57,089 nucleotides of DNA from an uncultured Oscillospiraceae bacterium (lineage in GTDB: Bacteria; Bacillota; Clostridia; Oscillospirales; Acutalibacteraceae). The notes beneath the pieces were generated by a model. The model worked only from the letters and a program-made list of their open reading frames with translations, was not told where the DNA came from and made no database searches. The stretch spans positions 1 through 57,089 of the forward strand of contig URGJ01000007.1 in assembly GCA_900547445.1 (NCBI GenBank), in the 5' to 3' direction. Each line of letters starts with the position of its first letter. Position 1 is the first letter of the stretch. A program made the translations under genes and the position numbers. Positions 8,760 through 16,957 of the stretch are shown here, piece after piece.

Positions 8760-9530
8760 TTATTCGGCAACCTCAGCGGTCTCCTCTGCGGGAGCCTCTT
8801 CCTCTGCAGCCTCGTCATCGTCCTCGGCGGCGGTGCCCATCTCTGAACCCTGTCTGCCTTCGATAACAGCGGCGGCCATTGTCTCCGCAATGAGCTTAAC
8901 CGCACGGATAGCGTCATCGTTTCCGGGGATAACCGCGTCGATCTCGTCGGGGTCGCAGTTGGTGTCTACGATCGCGATAATCGGTATACCGAGCTTCTTA
9001 GCCTCTGCTACAGCGATTCTCTCCTTGCGCGGGTCAACGATAAAGAGCGCGCCGGGGAGCTTTTTCATATCCTGAATTCCGCCTAAGAACTTCTCGAGCT
9101 TTTCAATCTCGAGATTGAGCTTAACAACCTCCTTCTTGGGGAGAAGCTCAAAGGTTCCGTCGTCTCTCATAGTGCGAAGCTGGTTAAGTCTTGCAATACG
9201 GGTGCGGATTGTTGTAAAATTGGTAAGCATACCGCCGAGCCAGCGCGCATTTACATAGGGCATACCGCAATGCTCCGCCTCTTCCTTAATAGAGTCTTGA
9301 GCCTGCTTCTTTGTGCCGACAAACAGAATGTCGCCGCCCTCAGCCGCTATATCGCGTGCGAAGATGTAAGCCTCGTTAAGCTTTTTAACGGTCTTCTGAA
9401 GGTCGATGATGTAAATTCCGTTGCGCTCGGTGAAAATGTACTCCGCCATTTTCGGGTTCCAGCGTCTTGTCTGGTGTCCGAAATGAACGCCCGCTTCAAG
9501 AAGCTGTTTCATTGATACTACTGATGCCAT
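8760..9530 (-). CDS. rpsB: 30S ribosomal protein S2
   Basis: Small-subunit protein of 256 residues, starting MASVVSMKQLLEAG and continuing GVHFGHQTRRWNPKM; the block LPGALFIVDPRKE is also typical. The reading frame runs ten codons further upstream, but the ATG at 9530 has AGGAGG eight bases before it and matches the family start. The C-terminus carries a long acidic, Glu/Ala-rich tail common in Clostridia. First gene of rpsB-tsf, with a 120-base structured leader. Confidence 0.97.
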   Translation of the reverse strand: MASVVSMKQLLEAGVHFGHQTRRWNPKMAEYIFTERNGIYIIDLQKTVKKLNEAYIFARDIAAEGGDILFVGTKKQAQDSIKEEAEHCGMPYVNARWLGGMLTNFTTIRTRIARLNQLRTMRDDGTFELLPKKEVVKLNLEIEKLEKFLGGIQDMKKLPGALFIVDPRKERIAVAEAKKLGIPIIAIVDTNCDPDEIDAVIPGNDDAIRAVKLIAETMAAAVIEGRQGSEMGTAAEDDDEAAEEEAPAEETAEVAE

Positions 9531-9600
9531 TTTTAATTCCTCCTGAGGTTTTTCCTCCATCCCGACATTTTCCGACGAATTCCTTAGAACACCCTGTCGG
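9531..9600 (-). promoter_or_regulatory. Structured rpsB leader with alternative pairings
   Basis: In the minus-strand leader, CCGACA (about 9596-9601) can pair with GTCGG (about 9574-9578) or with TGTCGG (about 9565-9570), but not both. A GAGG-AAAAA-CCTC hairpin abuts the AGGAGG ribosome site. Such overlapping options suit autogenous control by S2. No named family was recognised. Confidence 0.4.
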
Positions 9601-9652
9601 TTAAGACGGAATGTGTGTTTTATATTGGCCGCGCGTACCGCACAGCTAAGGT

Positions 9653-9681
9653 ATTATACCATATCATACCGAGAAAATCAA
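9653..9681 (-). promoter_or_regulatory. rpsB-tsf promoter (sigma-A)
   Basis: Minus strand TTGATT (9676-9681), 17-base spacer, TATAAT (9653-9658), about 120 bases before the rpsB start. Confidence 0.85.
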
Positions 9682-9741
9682 GGTTTTTTTGAATTTGTAA
9701 AAAAATTCCGCATATGCGGGCAAATTTAAGCTTTTTTTCGG

Positions 9742-9769
9742 TTGACAAGCCGTTCTGTTATGATATAAT
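9742..9769 (+). promoter_or_regulatory. guaB promoter (sigma-A)
   Basis: TTGACA (9742-9747), 16-base spacer, TATAAT (9764-9769), about 40 bases before the guaB start. Confidence 0.85.
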
Positions 9770-9811
9770 CATATAAATATTTATATTATATTATGAAAGG
9801 GAGTAATAAGA

Positions 9812-11320
9812 ATGGCATATTATTTCAAAGAGGAATCTCATACCTTTAACGACTATCTTTTGGTCCCGGGGTATTCGTCGGCAGAGTGTATTCCCGCGAA
9901 CGTCAGCCTTAAAACACCGCTTGTAAAATTCAAAAAGGGTGAAGAACCTACGATTACTATGAATATTCCGCTGGTTTCCGCCATAATGCAGTCGGTCTCG
10001 GGCGACCGTCTTGCCGTGGCGCTCGCCAGAGAGGGCGGAGTTTCCTTTATTTACGGCTCGCAGTCGGTTGAAGACGAGGCGGCTATGGTAGAACGCGCAA
10101 AGAGCTATAAGGCGGGCTTTGTTGTAAGCGATTCAAACGTTACTCCTGACAGCACCCTTGCCGATATTTTGGCTCTGAAAGCGAAAAACGGCCATTCTAC
10201 CGTAGCGGTCACCTCGGACGGAAAACCGAACGGAAAACTTTTAGGCATAGTTACCAGCCGTGATTACAGGGTAAGCCGTATGTCTGAGGACACCCTTGTG
10301 CGCGACTTTATGACCCCGCTCGGCTCGCTTGTTGTAGGAGAAGAGGACACAACCCTCAAACAGGCGAACGACATTATCTGGGACCACAAGCTAAATTCAC
10401 TCCCGATTGTAGATAAAAACGGCTGCCTTAAATATTTCGTATTCCGAAAGGACTACGACGCCCACAAGGAAAACCCCAACGAGCTGCTTGACAGCCACAA
10501 GCGCTACATAGTCGGAGCCGGCATTAACACAAGGGATTACGAGGAGCGTGTTCCCGCCCTAATCGCGGCGGGCGCGGACGTGCTCTGCATAGATTCCTCG
10601 GAGGGCTTCAGCGAATGGCAGGCGAGGACACTTAAATATATACGCGAGAAATACGGCGACGCCGTTAAGGTGGGCGCCGGCAACGTTGTTGACCGCGACG
10701 GCTTTATGTTCTTGGCAGAGGCGGGCGCCGACTTTGTAAAGGTGGGTATCGGCGGAGGCTCTATCTGCATTACCCGCGAGACAAAGGGCATAGGCAGAGG
10801 ACAGGCTACCGCCCTTATCGAGGTATGCGCCGCACGCGACGAATATTTTGAAAAAACGGGCGTCTACGTTCCCGTATGCTCTGACGGCGGCATTGTTCAC
10901 GACCACCATATGACCCTCGCGCTCGCAATGGGGGCAGACTTCCTTATGTTAGGCAGATATTTTGCCCGCTTTGACGAGAGCCCGACAAACCGCATTACAA
11001 TAAACGGTAATTATTATAAGGAGTACTGGGGTGAGGGCTCTAACCGCGCGAGAAACTGGCAGCGTTACGATCTTGGCGGCGACAAAAAGCTTTCCTTTGA
11101 GGAGGGGGTTGACTCCTACGTTCCCTACGCGGGAAGTCTTAAGGACAACGTGAGCCTTTCCCTTTCAAAGGTTAAGTCTACAATGTGCAACTGCGGCGCG
11201 CTTACTATCCCTGAGCTTCAGGAAAAGGCGAAGCTCACCCTTGTTTCCGCCACCAGCATTGTCGAGGGCGGCGCGCACGATGTTATTCAGAAGGATACTT
11301 CGGCAGGCATCATAAAATAA
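9812..11320 (+). CDS. guaB: IMP dehydrogenase (divergent clostridial type)
   Basis: Oxidises IMP to XMP, the committed step to GMP. The 502 residues form a TIM barrel with a CBS pair inserted at about 105-225 (GIVTSRDYRVS, LNSLPIVDKNG). The catalytic loop is GGGSICITRETKG with Cys319, the phosphate loop is VCSDGGI, and RY (418-419) followed by EGVDSYVPYAG corresponds to the mobile flap. The loop differs from the textbook SxCTTR form, but this version is common in Clostridia and related anaerobes. ATG follows AAAGGGAG. GMP reductase is unlikely because CBS and flap are both present. Confidence 0.93.
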   Translation: MAYYFKEESHTFNDYLLVPGYSSAECIPANVSLKTPLVKFKKGEEPTITMNIPLVSAIMQSVSGDRLAVALAREGGVSFIYGSQSVEDEAAMVERAKSYKAGFVVSDSNVTPDSTLADILALKAKNGHSTVAVTSDGKPNGKLLGIVTSRDYRVSRMSEDTLVRDFMTPLGSLVVGEEDTTLKQANDIIWDHKLNSLPIVDKNGCLKYFVFRKDYDAHKENPNELLDSHKRYIVGAGINTRDYEERVPALIAAGADVLCIDSSEGFSEWQARTLKYIREKYGDAVKVGAGNVVDRDGFMFLAEAGADFVKVGIGGGSICITRETKGIGRGQATALIEVCAARDEYFEKTGVYVPVCSDGGIVHDHHMTLALAMGADFLMLGRYFARFDESPTNRITINGNYYKEYWGEGSNRARNWQRYDLGGDKKLSFEEGVDSYVPYAGSLKDNVSLSLSKVKSTMCNCGALTIPELQEKAKLTLVSATSIVEGGAHDVIQKDTSAGIIK

Positions 11321-11394
11321 ATTTATTTTGAATTTACCAACGGAAAACGGATAAAATAATTTAAAATAAAACTGCCCGCAAAGGAGAAATACTT

Positions 11395-12369
11395 ATGAAA
11401 AAAGCCGCAAAAAACACCCTTATATGGACAGGGGCGGCTGCCGCTGTCGGGGCCGCGGGGGCTGTTGTCTCATACGCGGCAATGAAAAGCCTTGTAAGGA
11501 TTGCGCTCGACCGCGAACAGCCCAAGATTTACGAAAAGCAAAAGGCAAGGCTTTCGGGCGCAGTCGGTCAGCAGGAGCTTTTCCAAGGGCTTTTCGAGGC
11601 GGGAGAGCGGCTTAAAAACAGCGGCTGTGAGACGGTGGAAATCACCGTGCAGGACGGCGAAAGGCTTGTCGGCCATCTTCACAGATGCGAAAACGCAAAG
11701 CGGCTTATTATAGCAATGCACGGCTGGCGCTCCTCCTGGACGGGGGATTTCGGGTTAGTCTCGGAATTTTGGCACGCCAATAATTGCAGCGTTCTTTACG
11801 CGGAACAGCGCGGTCAGGGCGAGAGCGGCGGCGACTATATGGGCTTTGGACTTATCGAGAGGTACGACTGCCTTGACTGGGCGAATTGGGCGAATGAAAA
11901 CGGCTTCGAGGGACTTCCGATATATCTTTGCGGAATTTCCATGGGTGCTACCACCGTGCTTATGGCGGCGGGGCTCGACCTGCCCGGAAACGTACACGGC
12001 ATTATGGCGGACTGCGGCTTTACCTCGCCCCACGCGATATGGAAGCACGTTATGGAGCACAATCTTCACATCTCGTATAATGGCATTAACGCGGCAATCG
12101 CAAACGGTATGTGTAAAAAGAAAATTCAGATCGGCGCGAGGGATTACTCCTGCACGGAAGCCCTTAAGAAAAGTAACACTCCCGTGTTCTTCGTTCACGG
12201 TACCGACGACCATTTTGTACCCGTCGAAATGACCTATGAAAATTATAAAGCGTGCTCCGCTCCGAAACGACTGCTTATTGTCCCGGGTGCGGAGCACGGA
12301 ATGAGTTATCTTGTGGACAAAGATAACTATGAAAAGGCTATTAGAGATTTTTGGGAAGATTTCGATTAG
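11395..12369 (+). CDS. Membrane-anchored alpha/beta hydrolase
   Basis: 324 residues: an N-terminal hydrophobic anchor (about 9-30, Ala/Gly-rich) followed by a serine-hydrolase domain. The nucleophile elbow GISMG has Ser182, the acid is Asp271 or Asp272 in HGTDDHFVP, and the base is His301 in AEHGMSY. The oxyanion-side motif is MHGWRSS (about 108-114). The layout resembles the YqkD/S9-like hydrolases of Firmicutes. Substrate is unknown; a peptidase or esterase is possible. Preceded by AAAGGAG, with no clear promoter between guaB and this gene, so read-through from guaB is likely. Confidence 0.85.
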   Translation: MKKAAKNTLIWTGAAAAVGAAGAVVSYAAMKSLVRIALDREQPKIYEKQKARLSGAVGQQELFQGLFEAGERLKNSGCETVEITVQDGERLVGHLHRCENAKRLIIAMHGWRSSWTGDFGLVSEFWHANNCSVLYAEQRGQGESGGDYMGFGLIERYDCLDWANWANENGFEGLPIYLCGISMGATTVLMAAGLDLPGNVHGIMADCGFTSPHAIWKHVMEHNLHISYNGINAAIANGMCKKKIQIGARDYSCTEALKKSNTPVFFVHGTDDHFVPVEMTYENYKACSAPKRLLIVPGAEHGMSYLVDKDNYEKAIRDFWEDFD

Positions 12370-12397
12370 TTTTTTCGACAAAAAATGTCACTGTATG

Positions 12398-12426
12398 TTG
12401 ACAAATGCATTATTTTATTGTATTAT
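12398..12426 (+). promoter_or_regulatory. Sigma-A promoter for the 12.5-kb small gene
   Basis: TTGACA (12398-12403), 17-base spacer, TATTAT (12421-12426), about 95 bases before the small ORF at 12520. Confidence 0.75.
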
Positions 12427-12519
12427 ATTTATCGTAGCAAAACGGATGCATATTTGCCGCATCTCAAGCGCGCCTTATATGCGTAAAACGAATTTTACTT
12501 TGAAACGGGTGTGCATAAT

Positions 12520-12822
12520 ATGGAACATTTCAATTTCAGAGAAAATCTTGAGCTTATGATAAATGACGAAATATACCGCGAAATTACCTTTGACGATTTT
12601 ATTGCCGCTATTCGCGCAAATCTGGATAAGGAATTCAGCGATTTGAGACAGTTCAGAGAATCGGTTTTGCTGTCAACGGCGGATATTATACAAAATAAAA
12701 CCTATTTATCAGATTACGAAATTAAAAAAATGCTTACTGTTGTGCTGGTACGCATAGCAACGATGACCGACTCGGATTTTGAAAAGTACATAATAAAGGC
12801 AGAAAATGAGTTTTCGAGATAG
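12520..12822 (+). CDS. Hypothetical small helical protein
   Basis: I do not recognise this protein. About 100 residues from the ATG at 12520 (an in-frame GTG lies at 12511), rich in Glu, Asp, Ile and Leu with no cysteine, predicted mainly helical and soluble. A good promoter (12398-12426) supports expression, but the ribosome site is weak (GGGTG). It stands alone between the hydrolase and a converging small gene. Confidence 0.55.
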   Translation: MEHFNFRENLELMINDEIYREITFDDFIAAIRANLDKEFSDLRQFRESVLLSTADIIQNKTYLSDYEIKKMLTVVLVRIATMTDSDFEKYIIKAENEFSR

Positions 12823-12876
12823 CTTGAATTATATCTCAGAATGCTCAGATGTGTCGGATCACAATATAAATTCAAT

Positions 12877-13182
12877 TCATATCTTGTGACCACAGGATTG
12901 CGTTAATATGTATTCTATTCCTATTTCATCTAATGTCTCTTTCCATGTGCTTATGTCAATGCTGTTTTCGCAAAGTAAAACGGCTATGTCTTTTGCATAT
13001 GCAAACGCTGTTCCCGGCAAAAAGCAGCTTTCGGTATATGCGGCTTTGGGCGTCAGCCCCTCGAGACTGATTACTGAACCTCCGTCTCGGTCGAGCACGG
13101 AGTATGTTATTGTTTTTTCGCTTTGCAGACTTTTAAGATTGCTGAAATGATGTGACAGTTGGTATGCTTTCTTTTCCGACAT
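12877..13182 (-). CDS. Hypothetical 101-residue protein
   Basis: Not confidently recognised. The centre, with TYSVLDRDGGSVISLEGLTP and then AYAKDIAVLLCENSIDISTW, recalls the short DUF6514-like proteins of Clostridia, but I am unsure. The start has a proper AAAGGAG site. It converges with the 12.5-kb gene. No membrane segment or signal peptide is seen. Confidence 0.6.
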   Translation of the reverse strand: MSEKKAYQLSHHFSNLKSLQSEKTITYSVLDRDGGSVISLEGLTPKAAYTESCFLPGTAFAYAKDIAVLLCENSIDISTWKETLDEIGIEYILTQSCGHKI

Positions 13183-13517
13183 AAATAAAACTCCTTTAAC
13201 TTTTACAACAATTTAATATTCCTCTGCTTATAAATCTTATCAAAAAAACTAAACTTGTCAGGATATTTGAGTGATATTTTTTTCATAATATAGGCGAAAT
13301 GTTTTTCGCCTTGATCCGCCGCTGATTCAGCGCACGATTTTTCACCCTCTGTGCATAATTAAAATACAACTAATATTACGGACAGGTTTTTAAAATACAG
13401 ATTCCCCATATTTCATTTCTTAAATTGAAATTAATAAGAGAAATATTTTACTCTTTTTTATGAAAAAAAGGGTAATTTTTTTTCATTTACTTTTTCTGTG
13501 CGAAAAGAGGTATTCAT
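13183..13517. other. AT-rich intergenic region
   Basis: 335 bases between two divergent genes. It holds a small GGCGAAA-TGTTT-TTTCGCC-type hairpin (about 13291-13310) and long A/T runs near 13440-13490. A weak minus-strand promoter (CTGACA-16-TAAGAT, about 13235-13262) could serve the 101-residue gene. No RNA gene was recognised. Confidence 0.5.
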
Positions 13518-14132
13518 ATGAACGACGGAGAAAAAAGAGTTGAACAAGCGCTCCGCTTTTCAAAAATTTGGTGGCAATCGCGCGCTGACGCGGAAAAGTC
13601 ACAGGAATATATGGCATTGGGGCTGGGTGTCTCAAAGAAAACCATACAAAACTGGGAAAAGGGAATTGCGGCTCCAAGCCTGTATCAGGGTATTGAGTGG
13701 TTTCAATTGCTTGGGCTCAACCCTATGCATTACTATCTTGAATTTTTGTATCCCTCCCTTTTCGGTAACAAAACGGATAATGACGAGGATAAAAAATTAG
13801 AGGACGCTCTTATTTCCCTGGTAAAAAACACTTCAACCTTAGAAAAGAAGCAGCTTTTATTTCTTATGACAGGCAACCACGGAAGCTCTTGGTACGCTTT
13901 ACTTCAGCTGTTTACAGCGCACTGCCATACAAGTATGCAGTCAAGGGCGACAACCGCTCGGCTGATTTTGGAAAATTATGAGATCGAAGAAATCAATAAC
14001 AAGCTTGTTTGTACCGACGACGTACAGCCCGATATGAGTATTTTGAATAAGGCAATATTTAAAGGCAAGCAAGCGGCGATAAAAAACGATAAAGGTTACA
14101 TCACGCCCGCAAACGATAACAGTGAGTATTAA
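13518..14132 (+). CDS. XRE-family helix-turn-helix protein
   Basis: 204 residues. An N-terminal Cro/CI-type HTH (about 25-65: DAEKSQEYMALGLGVSKKTI followed by QNWEKG) is followed by a C-terminal region of about 130 residues that I do not recognise, including HGSSWYALLQLFTAHCHTSM. The fold suggests a DNA-binding regulator whose C-terminus senses a signal or dimerises. It precedes the FkbM methyltransferase gene by about 85 bases and may control it. The start follows AAAAGAGG. Confidence 0.75.
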   Translation: MNDGEKRVEQALRFSKIWWQSRADAEKSQEYMALGLGVSKKTIQNWEKGIAAPSLYQGIEWFQLLGLNPMHYYLEFLYPSLFGNKTDNDEDKKLEDALISLVKNTSTLEKKQLLFLMTGNHGSSWYALLQLFTAHCHTSMQSRATTARLILENYEIEEINNKLVCTDDVQPDMSILNKAIFKGKQAAIKNDKGYITPANDNSEY

Positions 14133-14217
14133 GCCTTACTTTCAAATTCGGTAAAAGTGCACCGCTGAATACGGACAATAGAGTTTTTATATTTTTTAAA
14201 AAACGTTGGAGCAGCAT

Positions 14218-15249
14218 ATGAAACTGGATTTATGGCATTATTTGCAGACCGTGAAAAATCCGATTGTGCTTTACGGAATGGGTAACGGCGCTGATAAAAT
14301 AATAAATGTGTTAAAGGACTTCGGCGTCGAAATTTCGGGCGTTTTTGCAACCGACGGCTTTGTGAGAGAAAAATATTTTCACGGCTTTAAGCTTTCCTCC
14401 TATTCGCAGCTTAAAGAATGCTTTGGTCAAATGACCGTATTGCTCTGTTTCGGAAGCTCAAGACCGGAGGTTTTGGAAAACATAAATAGAATATCAGCGG
14501 AGCAGGAGCTTCTCGCCCCCGACGTACCTGTATTCGGCGGCGGGCTTTTTACCGCCGAATACGCAAGGGAAAACAGGGAGGCTCTTACCCGCGTTTACTC
14601 CCGACTCGCCGACTGTAAATCACGGGAGACCTTTGAAAATATAATAAGATATAAATTGAGCGGACAGCTTGATTACCTCTGCCGCTGTGAGGTAAGCGAG
14701 GATGAGCCGTACCGCTCCTTTTTAAGGCTCAGCGATAACGAAAGCTATCTCGACCTCGGCGCGTATACGGGCGACACCGTGGCAGATTTTATTTCCCGCA
14801 CGGGCAGCTATAACAGTATTACCGCCGTAGAGCCTGACGAAAAAAGCTTTAAAAAGCTTATTAATAACACAAAGAGCCTTAAAAATTTTCGGGCAATAAA
14901 CGCCTGCGTATCCGACAGAACCGGAACGGAGCGCTTTTCAATGCGGGGAGGGAGAAATTCAAGCCTTGGAGGAGGTGGCGAAATAGCCTGCGTGACCGTT
15001 GATGAAATTGCCGAAAACGGCGCCACCTTCATCAAAGCAGACGTTGAGGGCAGCGAAAAAAAGGCGATAGCCGGCGCGAAGAATACAATTTTAAAGCATA
15101 AGCCTAAAATTCAGCTCGCCCGCTACCACCGAACCGAGGATTTATTCGCTCTGCCTGCGGCGGTCGACAGCATAAGAAACGATTACAAGCTTTATATGCG
15201 CCATTTTCCCTCGGTGCCCGCGTGGGATACGAATTTTTATTTTATTTAA
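14218..15249 (+). CDS. FkbM-family SAM-dependent methyltransferase
   Basis: 343 residues from the ATG at 14218, which follows GGAGCAGC; a TTG at 14206 is less likely. The N-terminal 120 residues form a Rossmann-like module (NPIVLYGMGNGADKIINVL). The C-terminal half is an FkbM methyltransferase: SAM loop SYLDLGAYTGDTV, acidic ribose position in AVEPDEKSF, and the FIKADVEGSEKKAIAGA motif. Such two-part proteins usually modify surface sugars or secondary metabolites, but no glycan cluster is nearby and the substrate is unknown. Ends at the terminator at 15257-15285. Confidence 0.82.
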   Translation: MKLDLWHYLQTVKNPIVLYGMGNGADKIINVLKDFGVEISGVFATDGFVREKYFHGFKLSSYSQLKECFGQMTVLLCFGSSRPEVLENINRISAEQELLAPDVPVFGGGLFTAEYARENREALTRVYSRLADCKSRETFENIIRYKLSGQLDYLCRCEVSEDEPYRSFLRLSDNESYLDLGAYTGDTVADFISRTGSYNSITAVEPDEKSFKKLINNTKSLKNFRAINACVSDRTGTERFSMRGGRNSSLGGGGEIACVTVDEIAENGATFIKADVEGSEKKAIAGAKNTILKHKPKIQLARYHRTEDLFALPAAVDSIRNDYKLYMRHFPSVPAWDTNFYFI

Positions 15250-15256
15250 TATACAA

Positions 15257-15285
15257 AAAACCGGACGATCAACCCGTCCGGTTTT
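15257..15285. terminator. Terminator between the FkbM gene and rnpB
   Basis: AAAACCGGACG (15257-15267) pairs with CGTCCGGTTTT (15275-15285), with a seven-base loop. Usable from both sides of the convergent pair. Confidence 0.9.
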
Positions 15286-15299
15286 AATATTTTAAAAAT

Positions 15300-15635
15300 G
15301 AGTCGGTCGGTAAGCCGAGTTCTGTCGCGGACGGTTATCTATCTCGACGCGGGATTGCTCCCTGCGCTCATGCCGCTTTTCGTAACACGCCGGGCAGGCG
15401 TATCGTTACAGTCAGCGTTGCTCCGAATAGGGTTTGCAGGGTCTTGACGTTCCCGTAAGACCGGTGAGCTCTTACCTCGCCTTTCCACCCTTACCGCAAA
15501 GGCAAAGCCCTTTGCGGCGGTATATCTCTGTTGCACTTTCCCTAAGGTCACCCTCGGCGGCCGTTAGCCGCTATTCTGCCCTGCGGGGCTCGGACTTTCC
15601 TCGGGCATTTCTGCCCGCAACCGTCTGACCGACTC
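15300..15635 (-). ncRNA. rnpB: RNase P RNA, bacterial
   Basis: The minus strand has the hallmark GAGGAAAGTCCG near the 5' end, the ACAGAA and CGGCTTAC universal elements near the 3' end, and complementary ends (GAGTCGGTCA with TGACCGACTC) that form helix P1. About 336 bases, within the usual 330-400. The protein partner rnpA is in this window at 32.2 kb. Promoter at 15662-15690. Confidence 0.97.
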
Positions 15636-15661
15636 TTATGCCGACAAGCGCCGACGTTATT

Positions 15662-15690
15662 ATTGTAACATAAACCGCTTTCTGTGTCAA
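15662..15690 (-). promoter_or_regulatory. rnpB promoter (sigma-A)
   Basis: Minus strand TTGACA (15685-15690), 17-base spacer, TACAAT (15662-15667), about 27 bases from the RNA 5' end. Confidence 0.88.
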
Positions 15691-15744
15691 AACTATTTTT
15701 TGGGAATAAAATATGTATTAGACATAATGTTTGGAGGGTGATTT

Positions 15745-16824
15745 ATGGAAAACTTTAAATTGAAATACTTTTTGGGAGCAAATTCTTGCGAGGGTTTCTG
15801 TTCATTCTTTGAAAAAAGCTATCTGCCCGACGGTGAATGGCGGGCGTTTATAATCAAGGGCGGTCCCGGAACCGGAAAATCCTCGTTTATGAAGTATTTT
15901 GCGCTCAAGGCGGCGGAAAAGGATTTTAATCCGGTACTCTGCCCATGCAGCTCCGACCCTGATTCCCTTGACGCGGTCATATTGACCGAAAAAAAGCTGG
16001 TTCTAATGGACGGTACCGCGCCGCACACGGTGGATCCCGCGTTTCCCGGTGCCTGTGAAAAAATACTTAATTTCGGGGAATTTTGGAATGATGCCGCCTT
16101 TGCTTCAGATAAAAAGGAAATAATTGAGACCACGCTTTTAAACAAGGCGTTCCACAAAACCGCCGCACGCTATATTGAGGCGGCAGGCAAACTTATCGCA
16201 GACAGCTACAAAACCGCTCTCGCCTGCACCGACAAGGAAAAAGCTCTGCAATTCTCCAAAAACTTAACCCGCAGGCTTATTCCGCATAGAGAAAACGCTC
16301 CCGTCGGCAACGAGTGGATAAGATTTATAGAGGGAATCACTCCGCTCGGTATAGTATCCTATTCAGGTACGCTTGTTTCTCAAGTGCCTAAAGCGGTAAT
16401 AATAGACGACGAATACGGCAGCGCGTCAAACATAATAATAAATTTTATCCGCGAATACGCGCTTAAGAACGGATATGAGATAATAACCCTTAAGAATCCG
16501 TTTTTGCCCTCTCTCATCACAGACCACATTATAATTCCCGAATTAGGGATTGCTTTTGCTACAGAAAACGCCTATATGCACTTCCCCGCTGTTTCGCGGC
16601 GTATTCACGCGCGGCGCTTTGTGCCGTCTCAGAAGCTCCATTTAAGCCGAGAGAGACTTAAATTCAATAAAAAAGCGGCAAAAGAGCTGTTAATTTCTGC
16701 CGCAAGTACGCTTTCACAGGCAAAAAGTGTGCATGACAGGCTTGAGAGTCATTATATAAGAGCAATGGACTTTGACCGACTTACCGATTTTGCAGAAAAA
16801 TTCACAAAGGAAACACTTGAATAA
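15745..16824 (+). CDS. P-loop ATPase of the PRK06851-like group
   Basis: 359 residues with a Walker A motif GGPGTGKSS near residue 40. The fold looks like two related P-loop halves, the second weaker. Motifs include PCSSDPDSLDAV, LMDGTAPHTVDP and ALKNGYEIITLKNPFLPSLI, which I associate with the uncharacterised PRK06851 ATPase family found in spore formers. The substrate is unknown. It starts after TTTGGAGGGTG and a plausible promoter (TTGGGA-17-CATAAT, 15700-15728), and ends just before the inverted repeat at 16833. Confidence 0.7.
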   Translation: MENFKLKYFLGANSCEGFCSFFEKSYLPDGEWRAFIIKGGPGTGKSSFMKYFALKAAEKDFNPVLCPCSSDPDSLDAVILTEKKLVLMDGTAPHTVDPAFPGACEKILNFGEFWNDAAFASDKKEIIETTLLNKAFHKTAARYIEAAGKLIADSYKTALACTDKEKALQFSKNLTRRLIPHRENAPVGNEWIRFIEGITPLGIVSYSGTLVSQVPKAVIIDDEYGSASNIIINFIREYALKNGYEIITLKNPFLPSLITDHIIIPELGIAFATENAYMHFPAVSRRIHARRFVPSQKLHLSRERLKFNKKAAKELLISAASTLSQAKSVHDRLESHYIRAMDFDRLTDFAEKFTKETLE

Positions 16825-16832
16825 TAAATCAG

Positions 16833-16879
16833 ATGTCAGACATTAGATAACGGATGGCGGACCATCTAATGTCTGACAT
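16833..16879. repeat. Perfect 16-bp inverted repeat
   Basis: ATGTCAGACATTAGAT (16833-16848) and ATCTAATGTCTGACAT (16864-16879) with a 15-base loop. Each arm itself contains a TGTC-N-GACA palindrome. No T run follows, so it is not a typical terminator; a small dispersed repeat or an mRNA hairpin is possible. Confidence 0.75.
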
Positions 16880-16899
16880 TTAATATATAATGTATAATC

Positions 16900-16928
16900 T
16901 TGCTAAATCCGTATTTTTGTGCTATACT
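16900..16928 (+). promoter_or_regulatory. Promoter of the yfmF operon (sigma-A)
   Basis: TTGCTA (16900-16905), 17-base spacer, TATACT (16923-16928), about 30 bases before yfmF. Confidence 0.7.
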
Positions 16929-16957
16929 ATTATATATTTTAATTGCGGAGGAACAAG

